Positions 47,757-56,907 of a DNA stretch of 64,000 nt are shown piece after piece. The notes under the pieces were generated by a model. The model searched no databases, was not told where the DNA came from, and worked only from the letters and a program-made list of their open reading frames with translations. Numbering within the stretch: position 1 is the stretch's first letter; the number at the start of each line of letters is the position of its first letter. A program made the position numbers and the translations under genes. This DNA comes from Buttiauxella noackiae ATCC 51607 (GTDB lineage Bacteria; Pseudomonadota; Gammaproteobacteria; Enterobacterales; Enterobacteriaceae), in NCBI RefSeq assembly GCF_001654865.1, contig NZ_LXEO01000002.1:124001-188000 (forward strand). Direction: 5' to 3'.

Positions 47757-50700
47757 ATGCCGCAACTCTTGTGTTCACTCTATTCACGTCGCCTATCCGC
47801 ACGTTTTTTTCTTATTGCATTCGTTAGCCTGCTTTGCGTGCTGGCACAGCCAGTCTGGGCGCAAAAAAATGGTAGCGATCTGCCGAGCCGCGATGAAATT
47901 CAAAATCAGCTGTCTGCCCTGAATAAGCAAAAGACGCTGTCTCCAAATGACAAACTCACCCAACAAGATCTCAATGAAACTCTTGAGGTGCTGGATAAAA
48001 TTGACCGGCTCAAGGATGAAGCGGAAAAACTCCATCAGCAGATAGTTGAAGCGCCGAAAGTGCTGCGCAAAGCTACTGATGCACTCAATGAGATTAAGAG
48101 CCAACAGGTTAATGCGGCCAATGAAGAGGCTGAAATTGAAGCGCTGAGTCTGCGCCAGCTTGAAACTCGCCTCAGTGAGTTGGTGACGAATTTGCAGAAC
48201 GCGCAAAGCGATTTAGCGACCTGGAACAGCCAGCTGATTTCATTGCAAACGCAACCTGAACGCGTACAAAACGCGATGAATGCGGCATCGGCTCAGCTTG
48301 AAACGATTCGCAACCGCCTTAATGGCGTAACGCCGGGGGCCGCAGATTTACGCCCAAGCCAGCAAACGTTGTTACTTGCGCAACAGGCTTTGTTGAACGC
48401 ACAGCTTCAACAGCAGAGCGAAAGCCTGAAAGGCAACACTATTTTGCAAGATGCGCTGCAAAAACAACGTGACTACACCAATGCGCATATCAATCAAATG
48501 GAAATCACGCTGCAACTCTTGCAGAAAGCGTCAAGCAGCAAGCGTTTAACACTGACGCAGCAGACCGCGCAGGACGCCATAGACTCTGAAGATACCGTTA
48601 AAATTCAGCAAAACCCGTTGGTTAAACAGGAATTAGACATCAATCATCAGCTGAGTCAGCGTCTGATTGACGCCACTCAGCATGCCAATGAAATGGTACC
48701 TTCGAGCATTCGCATTAAAAATACACTGGATCGCGCTCTGCAATCTGAACGTAACCTCAAAGAGCAGATCGCCGTTCTGAAAGGCAGCTTGTTGTTGTCG
48801 CGTATTCTTTACCAACAGCAGCAACAAAACCTGCCGTCTGCCGAAGACACTGAAGATCTGACCAACCGGATTGCGGATATTCGTCTCGAACAGTTTGATG
48901 TGAACCAACAACGTGACGCTTTGTTCCAGCCGGACGAACTGGTCGCGAAAATCGAAGATGGCCATAAAGCGGATGTCACTCCGGAAGTTCACGATGCGTT
49001 ATTGCAGGTTCTGGATACTCGCCGTGAATTGCTCGACCAGCTCAATAAACAGCTTGGTATGCAGTTAATGCTGGCCATTAATTTGCAGAACAACCAGCAG
49101 CAACTGCAAAACGTCACGAAATCACTCGACCAGATCCTGACTGAGCAAATTTTCTGGGTAACCAGTAATAAGCCGATGGATTGGGACTGGCTGAAATCAT
49201 TGCCTTCTTCGCTGCGCGATCAGTTTAAAAACGCCAGCCTCAATTTTAAAGGGCCAGAAAACTCGCTTAAAATTCTCGCCATCCTGCTACTGATGATTCC
49301 GGCTTTGTTGTTGGCAGGCGTTATACGCTGGCGCTTTAAAGCGATAGACCGCTATCTGGAAAAGCAGGCGAGCCGTGTTGGGCAACTGCGTAACGACAGC
49401 CAAATGCTGACCCCGAAAGCCATTGCTCTGACGCTGGTTAAAGTTTTGCCTGGCGCGCTGGTTATCTACTCAATTGGCCTGGTGTTTGCTGGCTTGCAGA
49501 TGAACATCAGCGAATCGATGCTGGCATTTTGCAAACAGCTCTCCTTGTTCTGGTTAGTCTTCGGCTTAACTTACCAGGTGCTGTCTAAAAATGGTGTTGC
49601 TGTTAGCCACTTTAATATGCAACCGCAATTGTGCAGCCATTATCGCCGCCAATTAGTGCGTATAGGTTGTGCTCTATTACCATTGCTATTCTGGTCGGTG
49701 CTGGGTGAACGTTCGCCGCTACATCTGGTTGAAGATGCGTTGGGGCAACTGATTATCTTCTTCAACTTGTTGCTTATCACCGCACTGGTCTTCCCAATGT
49801 GCCGTGAAAACTGGCGCAACAAAAACAACCACACCATGCAGTTGTTTACTGTCACGATGATGGGCGTGGTGCCTGCGGTGTTAATCGTGCTGACAGCAAT
49901 GGGGTATTTTTATACGACACTTCGCCTTGCTGGTCGTTGGATTGAAACTATCTATCTGATACTCGTCTGGAACCTGGTCTATCAGACCGTCTTGCGCGGA
50001 TTAAGTGTTGCGGCGCGTCGTATGGCTTATCGCCGTGCCGTTGCGCGCCGTGAGAATCTGGTGAAAGAGGGGGCTGAAGGGGGCGAGCCGGTAGAAGAGC
50101 CACCGTTGGCTTTGGACCAAATCAACCAACAGACCATGCGTCTGGCTATCATTGCCCTGTTCGCTCTATTTGCTCTGGTGTTCTACACCATTTGGTCTGA
50201 TTTGTTCGGGGTATTCGGATATCTGGACAGCATCCAGCTCTGGAGTTATAGCGCTTCCGAAGCTGGTGTGGCAGTAGTGAAAAACGTCACCATGGGCAGC
50301 CTGTTATTTGCCGCGATTGCTTTTGCTGTTGCCTGGGTGCTGATTCGCAACTTACCGGGCCTGCTTGAAGTACTGGTACTTTCGCGTCTGCAAATGCGTC
50401 AGGGGGCTTCATATGCCATCACCACGATTCTTAACTACGTCATTACTGCGGTAGGGGCGATGACTATCTTCGGCTCTCTCGGTGTGTCGTGGGATAAGTT
50501 GCAATGGCTGGCAGCCGCGCTGTCGGTGGGCTTAGGTTTTGGTTTGCAGGAGATATTCGGTAACTTCGTTTCCGGCCTGATTATCCTCTTCGAGCGCCCG
50601 GTGCGTATCGGCGATACCGTCACGATTGGCACCTTTTCCGGTAGCGTCAGCAAAATTCGTATTCGAGCCACCACGATTACTGACTTTGACCGCAAAGAGG

Positions 50701-51137
50701 TGATCATCCCGAACAAAGCGTTTGTGACGGAACGACTGATCAACTGGTCGCTTACCGACACGATCACTCGCGTAGTTATCCGCCTCGGTGTGGCTTACGG
50801 GTCTGATCTGGATAAAGTACGTGAGATCTTACTGAAAGCTGCACATGAGCATCCGAAAGTGATGCACGACCCTGAGCCAACGGTGTTCTTCACCACCTTC
50901 GGGGCCAGCACGTTGGATCACGAACTGCGCCTGTATGTGCGTGAACTGCGTGACCGCAGCTACACCGTCGATGAGCTAAACCGGACCATCGATCGTCTAT
51001 GTCGTGAGAACGGCATTAATATCGCCTTCAACCAACTCGAAGTGCATCTGCGTAATGATAAAGGCGATGAACTGACAGAAGTGAAACGCGATAATAATGG
51101 CAAATCAAACGGTGGTGACATCGTTCCTGCCCAGTAA
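47757..51137 (+). CDS. mscK: Potassium-dependent mechanosensitive channel MscK
   Basis: This 1126-residue channel has a signal peptide (about 1-35), a long periplasmic coiled coil (about 50-490), then about eleven membrane helices. The C-terminal MscS-like domain (about 890-1110) has the pore helix region GLGFGLQEIFGNFVSGLIILFERP. E. coli MscK is 1120 residues and strongly similar. It opens on membrane tension at high potassium. The start has no clear Shine-Dalgarno sequence; the N-terminus differs from E. coli as is usual for signal peptides. Confidence 0.95.
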   Translation: MPQLLCSLYSRRLSARFFLIAFVSLLCVLAQPVWAQKNGSDLPSRDEIQNQLSALNKQKTLSPNDKLTQQDLNETLEVLDKIDRLKDEAEKLHQQIVEAPKVLRKATDALNEIKSQQVNAANEEAEIEALSLRQLETRLSELVTNLQNAQSDLATWNSQLISLQTQPERVQNAMNAASAQLETIRNRLNGVTPGAADLRPSQQTLLLAQQALLNAQLQQQSESLKGNTILQDALQKQRDYTNAHINQMEITLQLLQKASSSKRLTLTQQTAQDAIDSEDTVKIQQNPLVKQELDINHQLSQRLIDATQHANEMVPSSIRIKNTLDRALQSERNLKEQIAVLKGSLLLSRILYQQQQQNLPSAEDTEDLTNRIADIRLEQFDVNQQRDALFQPDELVAKIEDGHKADVTPEVHDALLQVLDTRRELLDQLNKQLGMQLMLAINLQNNQQQLQNVTKSLDQILTEQIFWVTSNKPMDWDWLKSLPSSLRDQFKNASLNFKGPENSLKILAILLLMIPALLLAGVIRWRFKAIDRYLEKQASRVGQLRNDSQMLTPKAIALTLVKVLPGALVIYSIGLVFAGLQMNISESMLAFCKQLSLFWLVFGLTYQVLSKNGVAVSHFNMQPQLCSHYRRQLVRIGCALLPLLFWSVLGERSPLHLVEDALGQLIIFFNLLLITALVFPMCRENWRNKNNHTMQLFTVTMMGVVPAVLIVLTAMGYFYTTLRLAGRWIETIYLILVWNLVYQTVLRGLSVAARRMAYRRAVARRENLVKEGAEGGEPVEEPPLALDQINQQTMRLAIIALFALFALVFYTIWSDLFGVFGYLDSIQLWSYSASEAGVAVVKNVTMGSLLFAAIAFAVAWVLIRNLPGLLEVLVLSRLQMRQGASYAITTILNYVITAVGAMTIFGSLGVSWDKLQWLAAALSVGLGFGLQEIFGNFVSGLIILFERPVRIGDTVTIGTFSGSVSKIRIRATTITDFDRKEVIIPNKAFVTERLINWSLTDTITRVVIRLGVAYGSDLDKVREILLKAAHEHPKVMHDPEPTVFFTTFGASTLDHELRLYVRELRDRSYTVDELNRTIDRLCRENGINIAFNQLEVHLRNDKGDELTEVKRDNNGKSNGGDIVPAQ

Positions 51138-51140
51138 AAA

Positions 51141-51296
51141 TTAGCGGGAGGTGTTCTCTTCCCGTTTACGCAAAAAATCCTGACGGACAATCTCAAGCGC
51201 TGCGAGCGCGGTTTCCGTCGGGATTTCATGTTGTTCCAGCAGCATTATCAAATCGACAGCCAGTTTCACTTCTTCTGGTGCGTTTTCCAGCGACAT
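51141..51296 (-). CDS. rsmS: Ribosome maturation/rsm-type small protein RsmS (YbaM)
   Basis: This 51-residue protein starts [20 protein letters not shown] and is close to E. coli YbaM/RsmS (53 residues, pleiotropic regulatory protein). It lies below the usual length cut-off for gene finding. The ATG at 51296-51294 directly follows the TAA stop (51299-51297) of the GlsB-like gene, so it may be translated by coupling. It is the last gene of the priC cluster and convergent with mscK. Confidence 0.9.
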   Translation of the reverse strand: MSLENAPEEVKLAVDLIMLLEQHEIPTETALAALEIVRQDFLRKREENTSR

Positions 51297-51545
51297 TTAG
51301 TTGATCCGTAGTTTGCGAAATAAAAAGAGAAAAAGCAGCGATCCGGCCACTGCAGCTAACAGCGAGCGCACATCAAGCGTTGCCAATGTACCAATATTAA
51401 ACACGGCGCAAATATAGCCGCCGATAAGTGCTCCCGCGGTGGTCGTCACGACCGCAATCGCAAACACGCCGCTTCTGGCTGGGCATAATAGTTTCATTAT
51501 TACCGCGACCAGCACACCGATTATTACCCAGGCTAAAAGTCCCAT
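51297..51545 (-). CDS. GlsB/YeaQ/YmgE-family small membrane protein
   Basis: This 82-residue protein has three hydrophobic segments (about 3-20, 28-50, 60-76) joined by short loops; GVFAIAVVTTTAGALIGGYI fits the glycine-rich repeat of the transglycosylase-associated (GlsB/YeaQ/YmgE) family, linked to general stress. Function unknown. It lies 28 bases after priC, with CTGGAG before the ATG, and its stop abuts rsmS. E. coli has no gene between priC and ybaM, so this is an insertion. Confidence 0.8.
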   Translation of the reverse strand: MGLLAWVIIGVLVAVIMKLLCPARSGVFAIAVVTTTAGALIGGYICAVFNIGTLATLDVRSLLAAVAGSLLFLFLFRKLRIN

Positions 51546-51573
51546 GGCTTTGCTCCAGATTCACCGACTCTAG

Positions 51574-52110
51574 TTAGCTTAGTCCACGCTCTCGCCTTTC
51601 GATTGCACGCTCTATACGAGTGAGTGCCTGGCGACAACGCTGCAAACGACCTTCAAGAGCGGCTAGTTCTTTCTGGAGTTTTTGCTGTCCGGCGAGCGTG
51701 ACTTGTACCGAAAGTTGGCTTTCACGATCGCTAATCATAATCTGGATGCGGCGCTCATAATCCTGATGGGTTGAGAGCTTCTCATACAAGTTTTCAACCA
51801 CGGGCGGTTGTGGATCATTTTTACGCATCTTCCAGGTCGCCAGTTCACGCTGCAACGCGGAAATCTGTGCCACGAGTTTTTCGGCGAGATAAGCAACTTG
51901 CTCCGCTTTGCCGACTTTCACGCTAAGCTCTAACTGCGCGAGATTTGCCTGAACTTCGGTCAAATAATCTTTGAGCTGTGTGCTGTGAGTGGAAAACAGT
52001 TTACGATCGAAGCGTGCTTGCGATGCGCGTTGTAACGAGACAGGCGCAATGGCCTGTGCGAGTTCCGCGACGCGAGCATCCAAAGCTTGTAACAGCGCGG
52101 CGGTTTTCAC
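51574..52110 (-). CDS. priC: Primosomal replication protein N'' PriC
   Basis: This 178-residue protein is predicted almost all helical and rich in Leu, Gln and Arg, as in PriC. It helps to reload DnaB at stalled forks. Length matches E. coli PriC (175). MKTAALLQALDARVAELAQ is the family N-terminus. It is divergent from ybaN. Confidence 0.93.
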   Translation of the reverse strand: MKTAALLQALDARVAELAQAIAPVSLQRASQARFDRKLFSTHSTQLKDYLTEVQANLAQLELSVKVGKAEQVAYLAEKLVAQISALQRELATWKMRKNDPQPPVVENLYEKLSTHQDYERRIQIMISDRESQLSVQVTLAGQQKLQKELAALEGRLQRCRQALTRIERAIERRERGLS

Positions 52111-52155
52111 AAAATGAATCTCCAGTGTTGCACGTGTTTAAGTACGGAATAATGA

Positions 52156-52533
52156 ATGAAACGGATCATTTTAATCATCATTGGTTGGCTGGCGGTAGTC
52201 CTTGCGACGCTGGGTGTTGTCTTGCCTTTACTTCCCACAACCCCATTTTTGCTGCTGGCGGCCTGGTGCTTCGCCCGTTCCTCGCCGCGCTTTCATCACT
52301 GGTTACTGTACCGCTCATGGTTCGGCAGTTATATCCGCCACTGGCAGGACCATCGTGCGTTGCCGCCTGGAGCTAAACCCAGAGCACTGATTTTCATCGT
52401 ATTAACCTTTGCGGTGTCCCTTTATCTGGTCAATATTCTGTGGGTCAGACTACTATTATTAGTGATGATGTGCGCACTGCTGTTCTTTATGTGGCGGATG
52501 CCGGTAATTGATGAAAAGCAACAAAAGCCATAA
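52156..52533 (+). CDS. ybaN: DUF454 inner-membrane protein YbaN
   Basis: This 125-residue protein has three hydrophobic segments (about 3-30, 75-95, 97-115). The conserved LPTTPFLLLAAWCFARSSPRFHHWL matches DUF454. Function is not established. It lies between priC and apt as in E. coli. Confidence 0.92.
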   Translation: MKRIILIIIGWLAVVLATLGVVLPLLPTTPFLLLAAWCFARSSPRFHHWLLYRSWFGSYIRHWQDHRALPPGAKPRALIFIVLTFAVSLYLVNILWVRLLLLVMMCALLFFMWRMPVIDEKQQKP

Positions 52534-52682
52534 ACCGCATTTGCAGTGGTTGCAATTGTTGGTGCCAGCCAGTAAATTCGACCGTTTTCGAGCATGGTAT
52601 GGCTGATTAATGAATCATCAATACTTCATTAATTAACCCGATCCGTGCTTTGTTAGAACCATGTTTTTAGCAGGCATTAATT

Positions 52683-53234
52683 ATGACCGCGACTGCGCAG
52701 CAGCTTGAATATCTGAAAAATAGCATCAAAAGTATTCCAGACTACCCAAAACCTGGGATCTTATTCCGTGACGTTACCAGCTTGCTTGAAGATCCGAAAG
52801 CCTACGCCACCAGCATCGAGTTATTAGTCTCACGCTTCAAAGACGCCGGCATCACTAAAGTGGTGGGTACTGAAGCGCGTGGGTTTTTATTTGGTGCACC
52901 GGTTGCGCTGGAACTGGGTGTCGGCTTCGTCCCGGTACGCAAGCCTGGCAAACTTCCGCGTGAAACTATCGCTGAAAATTACGAACTGGAATACGGCACC
53001 GATCAACTGGAAATCCACGTTGATGCAATCGAGCCTGGCGACAAAGTTCTGGTAGTGGACGATCTGCTGGCAACTGGCGGCACCATCGAAGCAACAGTGA
53101 AACTTATCCGCCGTTTGGGTGGGGAAGTGACCGACGCTGCGTTTATCATCAATCTGTTTGATATTGGTGGTGAACAGCGCCTGGAAAAAATGGGTGTGAA
53201 AAGCTACAGCCTCGTCCTTTTCCCTGGTCACTGA
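52683..53234 (+). CDS. apt: Adenine phosphoribosyltransferase Apt
   Basis: This 183-residue purine salvage enzyme makes AMP from adenine and PRPP. The PRPP-binding motif [13 protein letters not shown] lies near residue 123, and [17 protein letters not shown] is the family N-terminal signature. Length equals E. coli Apt. The 149 bases upstream hold its promoter. Confidence 0.97.
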   Translation: MTATAQQLEYLKNSIKSIPDYPKPGILFRDVTSLLEDPKAYATSIELLVSRFKDAGITKVVGTEARGFLFGAPVALELGVGFVPVRKPGKLPRETIAENYELEYGTDQLEIHVDAIEPGDKVLVVDDLLATGGTIEATVKLIRRLGGEVTDAAFIINLFDIGGEQRLEKMGVKSYSLVLFPGH

Positions 53235-53333
53235 GTTCAGCCTCACTTCTTCAATCTCAAGCCTCGCCCGATGGGTGAGGCTTATGTTAGCATTACCCCC
53301 CAATTCACACCCGCGATGTAGAGCCTATCTCGT

Positions 53334-55253
53334 ATGAGCTACCAGGTCTTAGCCCGCAAATGGCGGCCACAAACTTTTGCTGATGTTGTCGGCCAGCAAC
53401 ACGTGTTGACTGCTCTGGCTAATGGCTTATCCATGGGCCGAATCCATCACGCCTATCTCTTTTCGGGGACGCGCGGCGTGGGTAAAACATCTATCGCTCG
53501 CCTGCTGGCGAAAGGGTTAAATTGTGAAACCGGCATTACCGCCACCCCTTGTGGTGTGTGCGACAATTGCCGCGAAATCGAACAAGGCCGCTTTGTTGAC
53601 CTGATTGAAATCGACGCCGCCTCGCGAACCAAAGTAGAAGATACCCGTGACTTGCTGGACAACGTTCAGTACGCCCCGGCGCGGGGCCGTTTCAAAGTCT
53701 ATCTGATCGATGAAGTGCATATGCTCTCCCGCCATAGCTTCAACGCATTGTTGAAGACGCTGGAAGAGCCGCCATCGCACGTCAAATTCCTGCTGGCAAC
53801 TACCGATCCGCAAAAATTGCCGGTCACGATTCTTTCGCGTTGTCTGCAATTCCACCTGAAAGCGCTGGATGTTGAACAAATCCGCCATCAACTGGAATAC
53901 ATTCTTGGCGAAGAAAAAATCCCCAGCGAAACCCGTGCGTTGCAACTGTTGGCTCGCGCTGCAGATGGCAGCCTGCGTGATGCGCTAAGCCTTACCGACC
54001 AGGCGATTGCCAGTGGTGATGGGCAGGTAACAACCGCCGCTGTCAGCACGATGTTGGGTACGCTCGATGACGACCAGGCTCTTTCGCTAGTAGAGGCGAT
54101 GGTGCAGGCTGATGGTGAGCGAGTGATGAACTTGCTTAATGAAGCCGCCGGGCGTGGTGTTGAGTGGGAAGCGTTGCTGGTGGAAATGCTGAGTTTGCTG
54201 CACCGCGTGGCAATGGTTCAGCTTTCGCCTGCCGCTTTGGGCAGCGACATGGCCGCGATTGAACAGCGTATGCGTGAGCTGGCGCGCGTCGTGCCACCTG
54301 CTGAAGTCCAACTTTATTACCAAACCTTGCTGATTGGCCGCAAAGAGCTTTCCTGGGCACCAGATCGCCGCATGGGCATAGAAATGACGCTGCTGCGCGC
54401 GCTGGCATTCCACCCGCGCAAGCCACTCCCGGAGCCCGAACAACCGCGGCAGGCACAAAGTATTCCGGTGGTGAACCCTGTTCCGGTGCGTCAACAAATG
54501 GCACCCGCGCCACGGCCAAATGAGTCTGCGCTGCCAGACACCACCAGTCAGGTGTTGCAAGCGCGAACACAGCTCATGCGCCAGCAGGGAGCCAACAAAG
54601 CAAAAAAGAGTGAGCCGGCAGCGCCAAATCTAGCGCGGCCGGCAAAGAACAGCACCGCTCTGGAACGTTTAGCCTCGGTGAGCGAGCGTATCCAGTCCCG
54701 GCCCGCAGCGCTTACAGAAGAAAAGCCTGAGCCTAAGCCCGAAGCTTATCGCTGGAAGTCGCAAATTGTTTCTGATGTCGTTGAAGAACCCGTTGCGACA
54801 CCAAAAGCATTAAAGCGCGCGATGGAGCATGAGAAAACACCTGAGCTTGCGCAGAAGCTTGCTCTGGAGGCCATTGAGCGTGATAGCTGGTCGGCTGAAA
54901 TTAGCCAGCTGGTGTTACCGAAATTAGTGCAGCAATTGGCACTAAATGCCTGGAAAGAGCAGGACGGTAATCGTGTCTGTTTGCACTTGCGTCCGGCACT
55001 AAGGCATTTGAATTCACCGTCGGCACAGAAAACGCTGGCGGACGCGATGAGTACTTTTAGTGGTGAAACTGTTGAGCTGACTATTATTGAAGATGATAAT
55101 CTTGCGCAACGTACCCCGCTTGAGTGGCGTCAGGCTATCTACGAAGAGAAGCTTGCGAACGCGCGGGAATCAATGAGAACTGACAATAACATTCAGACAC
55201 TGCGTCGTTTCTTTGATGCGGAACTGGATGAAGACAGTATTCGACCTATTTGA
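53334..55253 (+). CDS. dnaX: DNA polymerase III tau/gamma subunits DnaX
   Basis: The full 639-residue product is tau. The AAA+ clamp-loader module has Walker A GTRGVGKT at 45-52 and a zinc module with Cys64, Cys73, Cys76 and Cys79. Domains IV-V follow after about residue 420 and bind DnaB and the polymerase core. A programmed -1 frameshift at 54602-54608 gives gamma of 426 residues, ending Lys-Lys-Glu. The E. coli tau is 643 residues. ybaB follows after a 210-base gap holding an ERIC element. Confidence 0.97.
   Translation: MSYQVLARKWRPQTFADVVGQQHVLTALANGLSMGRIHHAYLFSGTRGVGKTSIARLLAKGLNCETGITATPCGVCDNCREIEQGRFVDLIEIDAASRTKVEDTRDLLDNVQYAPARGRFKVYLIDEVHMLSRHSFNALLKTLEEPPSHVKFLLATTDPQKLPVTILSRCLQFHLKALDVEQIRHQLEYILGEEKIPSETRALQLLARAADGSLRDALSLTDQAIASGDGQVTTAAVSTMLGTLDDDQALSLVEAMVQADGERVMNLLNEAAGRGVEWEALLVEMLSLLHRVAMVQLSPAALGSDMAAIEQRMRELARVVPPAEVQLYYQTLLIGRKELSWAPDRRMGIEMTLLRALAFHPRKPLPEPEQPRQAQSIPVVNPVPVRQQMAPAPRPNESALPDTTSQVLQARTQLMRQQGANKAKKSEPAAPNLARPAKNSTALERLASVSERIQSRPAALTEEKPEPKPEAYRWKSQIVSDVVEEPVATPKALKRAMEHEKTPELAQKLALEAIERDSWSAEISQLVLPKLVQQLALNAWKEQDGNRVCLHLRPALRHLNSPSAQKTLADAMSTFSGETVELTIIEDDNLAQRTPLEWRQAIYEEKLANARESMRTDNNIQTLRRFFDAELDEDSIRPI
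54586..54643 (+). promoter_or_regulatory. Programmed -1 ribosomal frameshift signal in dnaX
   Basis: The slippery heptamer A-AAA-AAG is at 54602-54608. AGGGAG at 54586-54591 lies ten bases upstream, as in E. coli. A stem follows: GCCGGC 614-619 with GCCGGC 638-643 and GCGC 621-624 with GCGC 633-636 (all +54000). After the shift the frame reads GAG then TGA at 54611-54613. Confidence 0.92.
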
Positions 55254-55300
55254 CAGACCAGCCACGCTGGTTTGTTGTAAACCCTGATAGCCGTTAATTG

Positions 55301-55426
55301 TTATACCCACTAGCATTCGAGTTGCGGGTAGGCGGCCAGAACGAGAATCTCCAGGAGCTTACTTGAGTAAGTGACTGGAGTGAGCGTCTGCAGCCAACAC
55401 CCCGGCAGCTTGAAGGATGATGGGTA
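55301..55426. repeat. ERIC element between dnaX and ybaB
   Basis: The 126-base imperfect palindrome carries the ERIC core CCAGGAGCTTACTTGAGTAA followed by GTGACTGGAGTGAGCG. Ends read TTATACCC and TGGGTA, as for full-length ERIC. It lies inside the dnaX-ybaB transcription unit. Confidence 0.93.
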
Positions 55427-55463
55427 GATGCGGTTAGTCGGCCCGAGCAAAAGAGAGAAGACT

Positions 55464-55793
55464 ATGTTTGGAAAAGGCGGTCTGGGCAACATCATGAAGC
55501 AAGCCCAGCAGATGCAGGAAAAAATGGCCCAGGTTCAGGAAGAAATCGCCCAAATGGAAGTCACTGGCGAATCTGGCGCGGGTCTGGTTAAAGTGACCAT
55601 CAATGGTGCTCACAACTGCCGTCGCGTGGAAATCGATCCAAGCCTGATGGAAGACGACAAAGAGATGGTTGAAGACTTGGTTGCTGCGGCCTTCAACGAT
55701 GCCGCTCGCCGTATTGGCGAAGCGCAGAAAGAAAAAATGGCGGGTGTTTCCAGCGGGATGCAGTTGCCACCAGGCTTCAAAATGCCGTTTTGA
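55464..55793 (+). CDS. ybaB: YbaB/EbfC-family nucleoid-associated protein
   Basis: This 109-residue DNA-binding protein equals E. coli YbaB in length, with [21 protein letters not shown] at the start and [11 protein letters not shown] at the end. It forms a dimer shaped like tweezers. GAGAGAAG precedes the ATG at 55464; the longer frame from 55428 begins inside the ERIC end region and is rejected. In E. coli recR follows at once; here an unrelated block intervenes. Confidence 0.96.
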   Translation: MFGKGGLGNIMKQAQQMQEKMAQVQEEIAQMEVTGESGAGLVKVTINGAHNCRRVEIDPSLMEDDKEMVEDLVAAAFNDAARRIGEAQKEKMAGVSSGMQLPPGFKMPF

Positions 55794-55799
55794 TCAGTT

Positions 55800-55883
55800 T
55801 GGCGGATGACGCATACGTTTATCCGCCCTACGATTGACGCTGTTTGTCTTTTGTAGGTCGGGTAAGCGCAGCGTCACCCGACA
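55800..55883. repeat. REP-like pair after ybaB
   Basis: Bases 55801-55831 (GGCGGATGACGC ... CGCCCTAC) and 55853-55882 (GTAGGTCGGGTAAGCGCAGC ...) are two facing REP units. Each can fold on itself. They lie between ybaB and the convergent LysR gene. Confidence 0.8.
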
Positions 55884-55891
55884 TGACATTC

Positions 55892-56797
55892 TCACTCCTC
55901 CTCAAACCCCGCATAACTCTCCACCAGAAAATCAATTAATGCCCTGACCGCCGGTAACTGGCCGCGCCGTGAAGGAAACACCAAATGAATAACCTCACGC
56001 CTCGCTCGCCACTCTGGTAACAAACGTACCAGGCTTCCGTCTGCCAGTTGCTTGTTAACCATTAGTATTGGTAACTGAACCACACCCACACCTGCCAGCG
56101 CAGCCGCTCGTAGCGCATCCATATCGGTGGTCACAAAGCGTGGTTTGTGGTGCAGCGTCACTTCCTGATTATCCGGGCCGAACAGACACCAGCGATAAAC
56201 TTGCTGTGGTTTTGATAACGCAAGGCTGGGCCAATGCTGAAGATCTGCCGGTGACGCTGGGGTGGTAAAGCGCTCAACCAGTTCGGGGCTGGCAACCAGG
56301 CACATGCCGCGATCTGCCAGTTTACGCATCACCAGATCGCTATCGTCCAGAGGCAATGGGCGTACCCGCACCGCTAAGTCGACATTTTCATTGAGCACAT
56401 CAACCTGGCGATTTGTCTCTTCAAGCTGCACGGTGACTTGCGGATAAAGGGCCATAAATTTCGCCAGCATCTCCCCGATATGCACATGCAGCAGGGCAAT
56501 TGGGCAGCTCAGGCGAATCAGCCCACGAGGCTCTGCGCGTAACGAATTAATCGCTTCCTGCGCAGCTTCGGCTTCAATAATCATCGCCTTGCAGTGGCGA
56601 TAAAAAATCTGCCCGGCTTCGGTTACCGTGAAACTGCGTGTTGAACGTTGAATCAGGCGTGTCTCCAGGCTCTCTTCCAATAGCGCAATACGGCGACTCA
56701 AGCGTGATTTTGGAATCCCGATAACGCGGCTTGCAGGAGAAAACCCTCCGTTATCCACCACTTGCACGAAATACCATAGATCGTTGAGGTCTTGCAT
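55892..56797 (-). CDS. LysR-family transcriptional regulator
   Basis: This protein of about 301 residues has the N-terminal winged helix (FSPASRVIGIPKSRLSRRIALLEE, about 18-42) and a LysR effector domain (about 90-295). It is divergent from the pirin gene with about 110 bases between, so it probably controls the pirin-hydrolase pair. The ATG at 56797 has AGGA at eight bases; an in-frame ATG at 56803 is also possible but too close to that site. Inducer unknown. The gene is absent from the E. coli ybaB-recR junction. Confidence 0.87.
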   Translation of the reverse strand: MQDLNDLWYFVQVVDNGGFSPASRVIGIPKSRLSRRIALLEESLETRLIQRSTRSFTVTEAGQIFYRHCKAMIIEAEAAQEAINSLRAEPRGLIRLSCPIALLHVHIGEMLAKFMALYPQVTVQLEETNRQVDVLNENVDLAVRVRPLPLDDSDLVMRKLADRGMCLVASPELVERFTTPASPADLQHWPSLALSKPQQVYRWCLFGPDNQEVTLHHKPRFVTTDMDALRAAALAGVGVVQLPILMVNKQLADGSLVRLLPEWRARREVIHLVFPSRRGQLPAVRALIDFLVESYAGFEEE

Positions 56798-56907
56798 TTT
56801 CATTGTCCTGTTTATGGAACACTGAGTTCATTTTGAGAGTCTACCGGCTAATTCGTCTTATGAGTAAGCTTTATCTCAACAGAAATCGACACTCAATGGA
56901 GATAACG

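Noticed and set aside
53255-53290. Hairpin between apt and dnaX as terminator
   Set aside because: CCTCGCCC/GGGTGAGG arms can pair but no T-run follows, and the dnaX promoter position is unclear.
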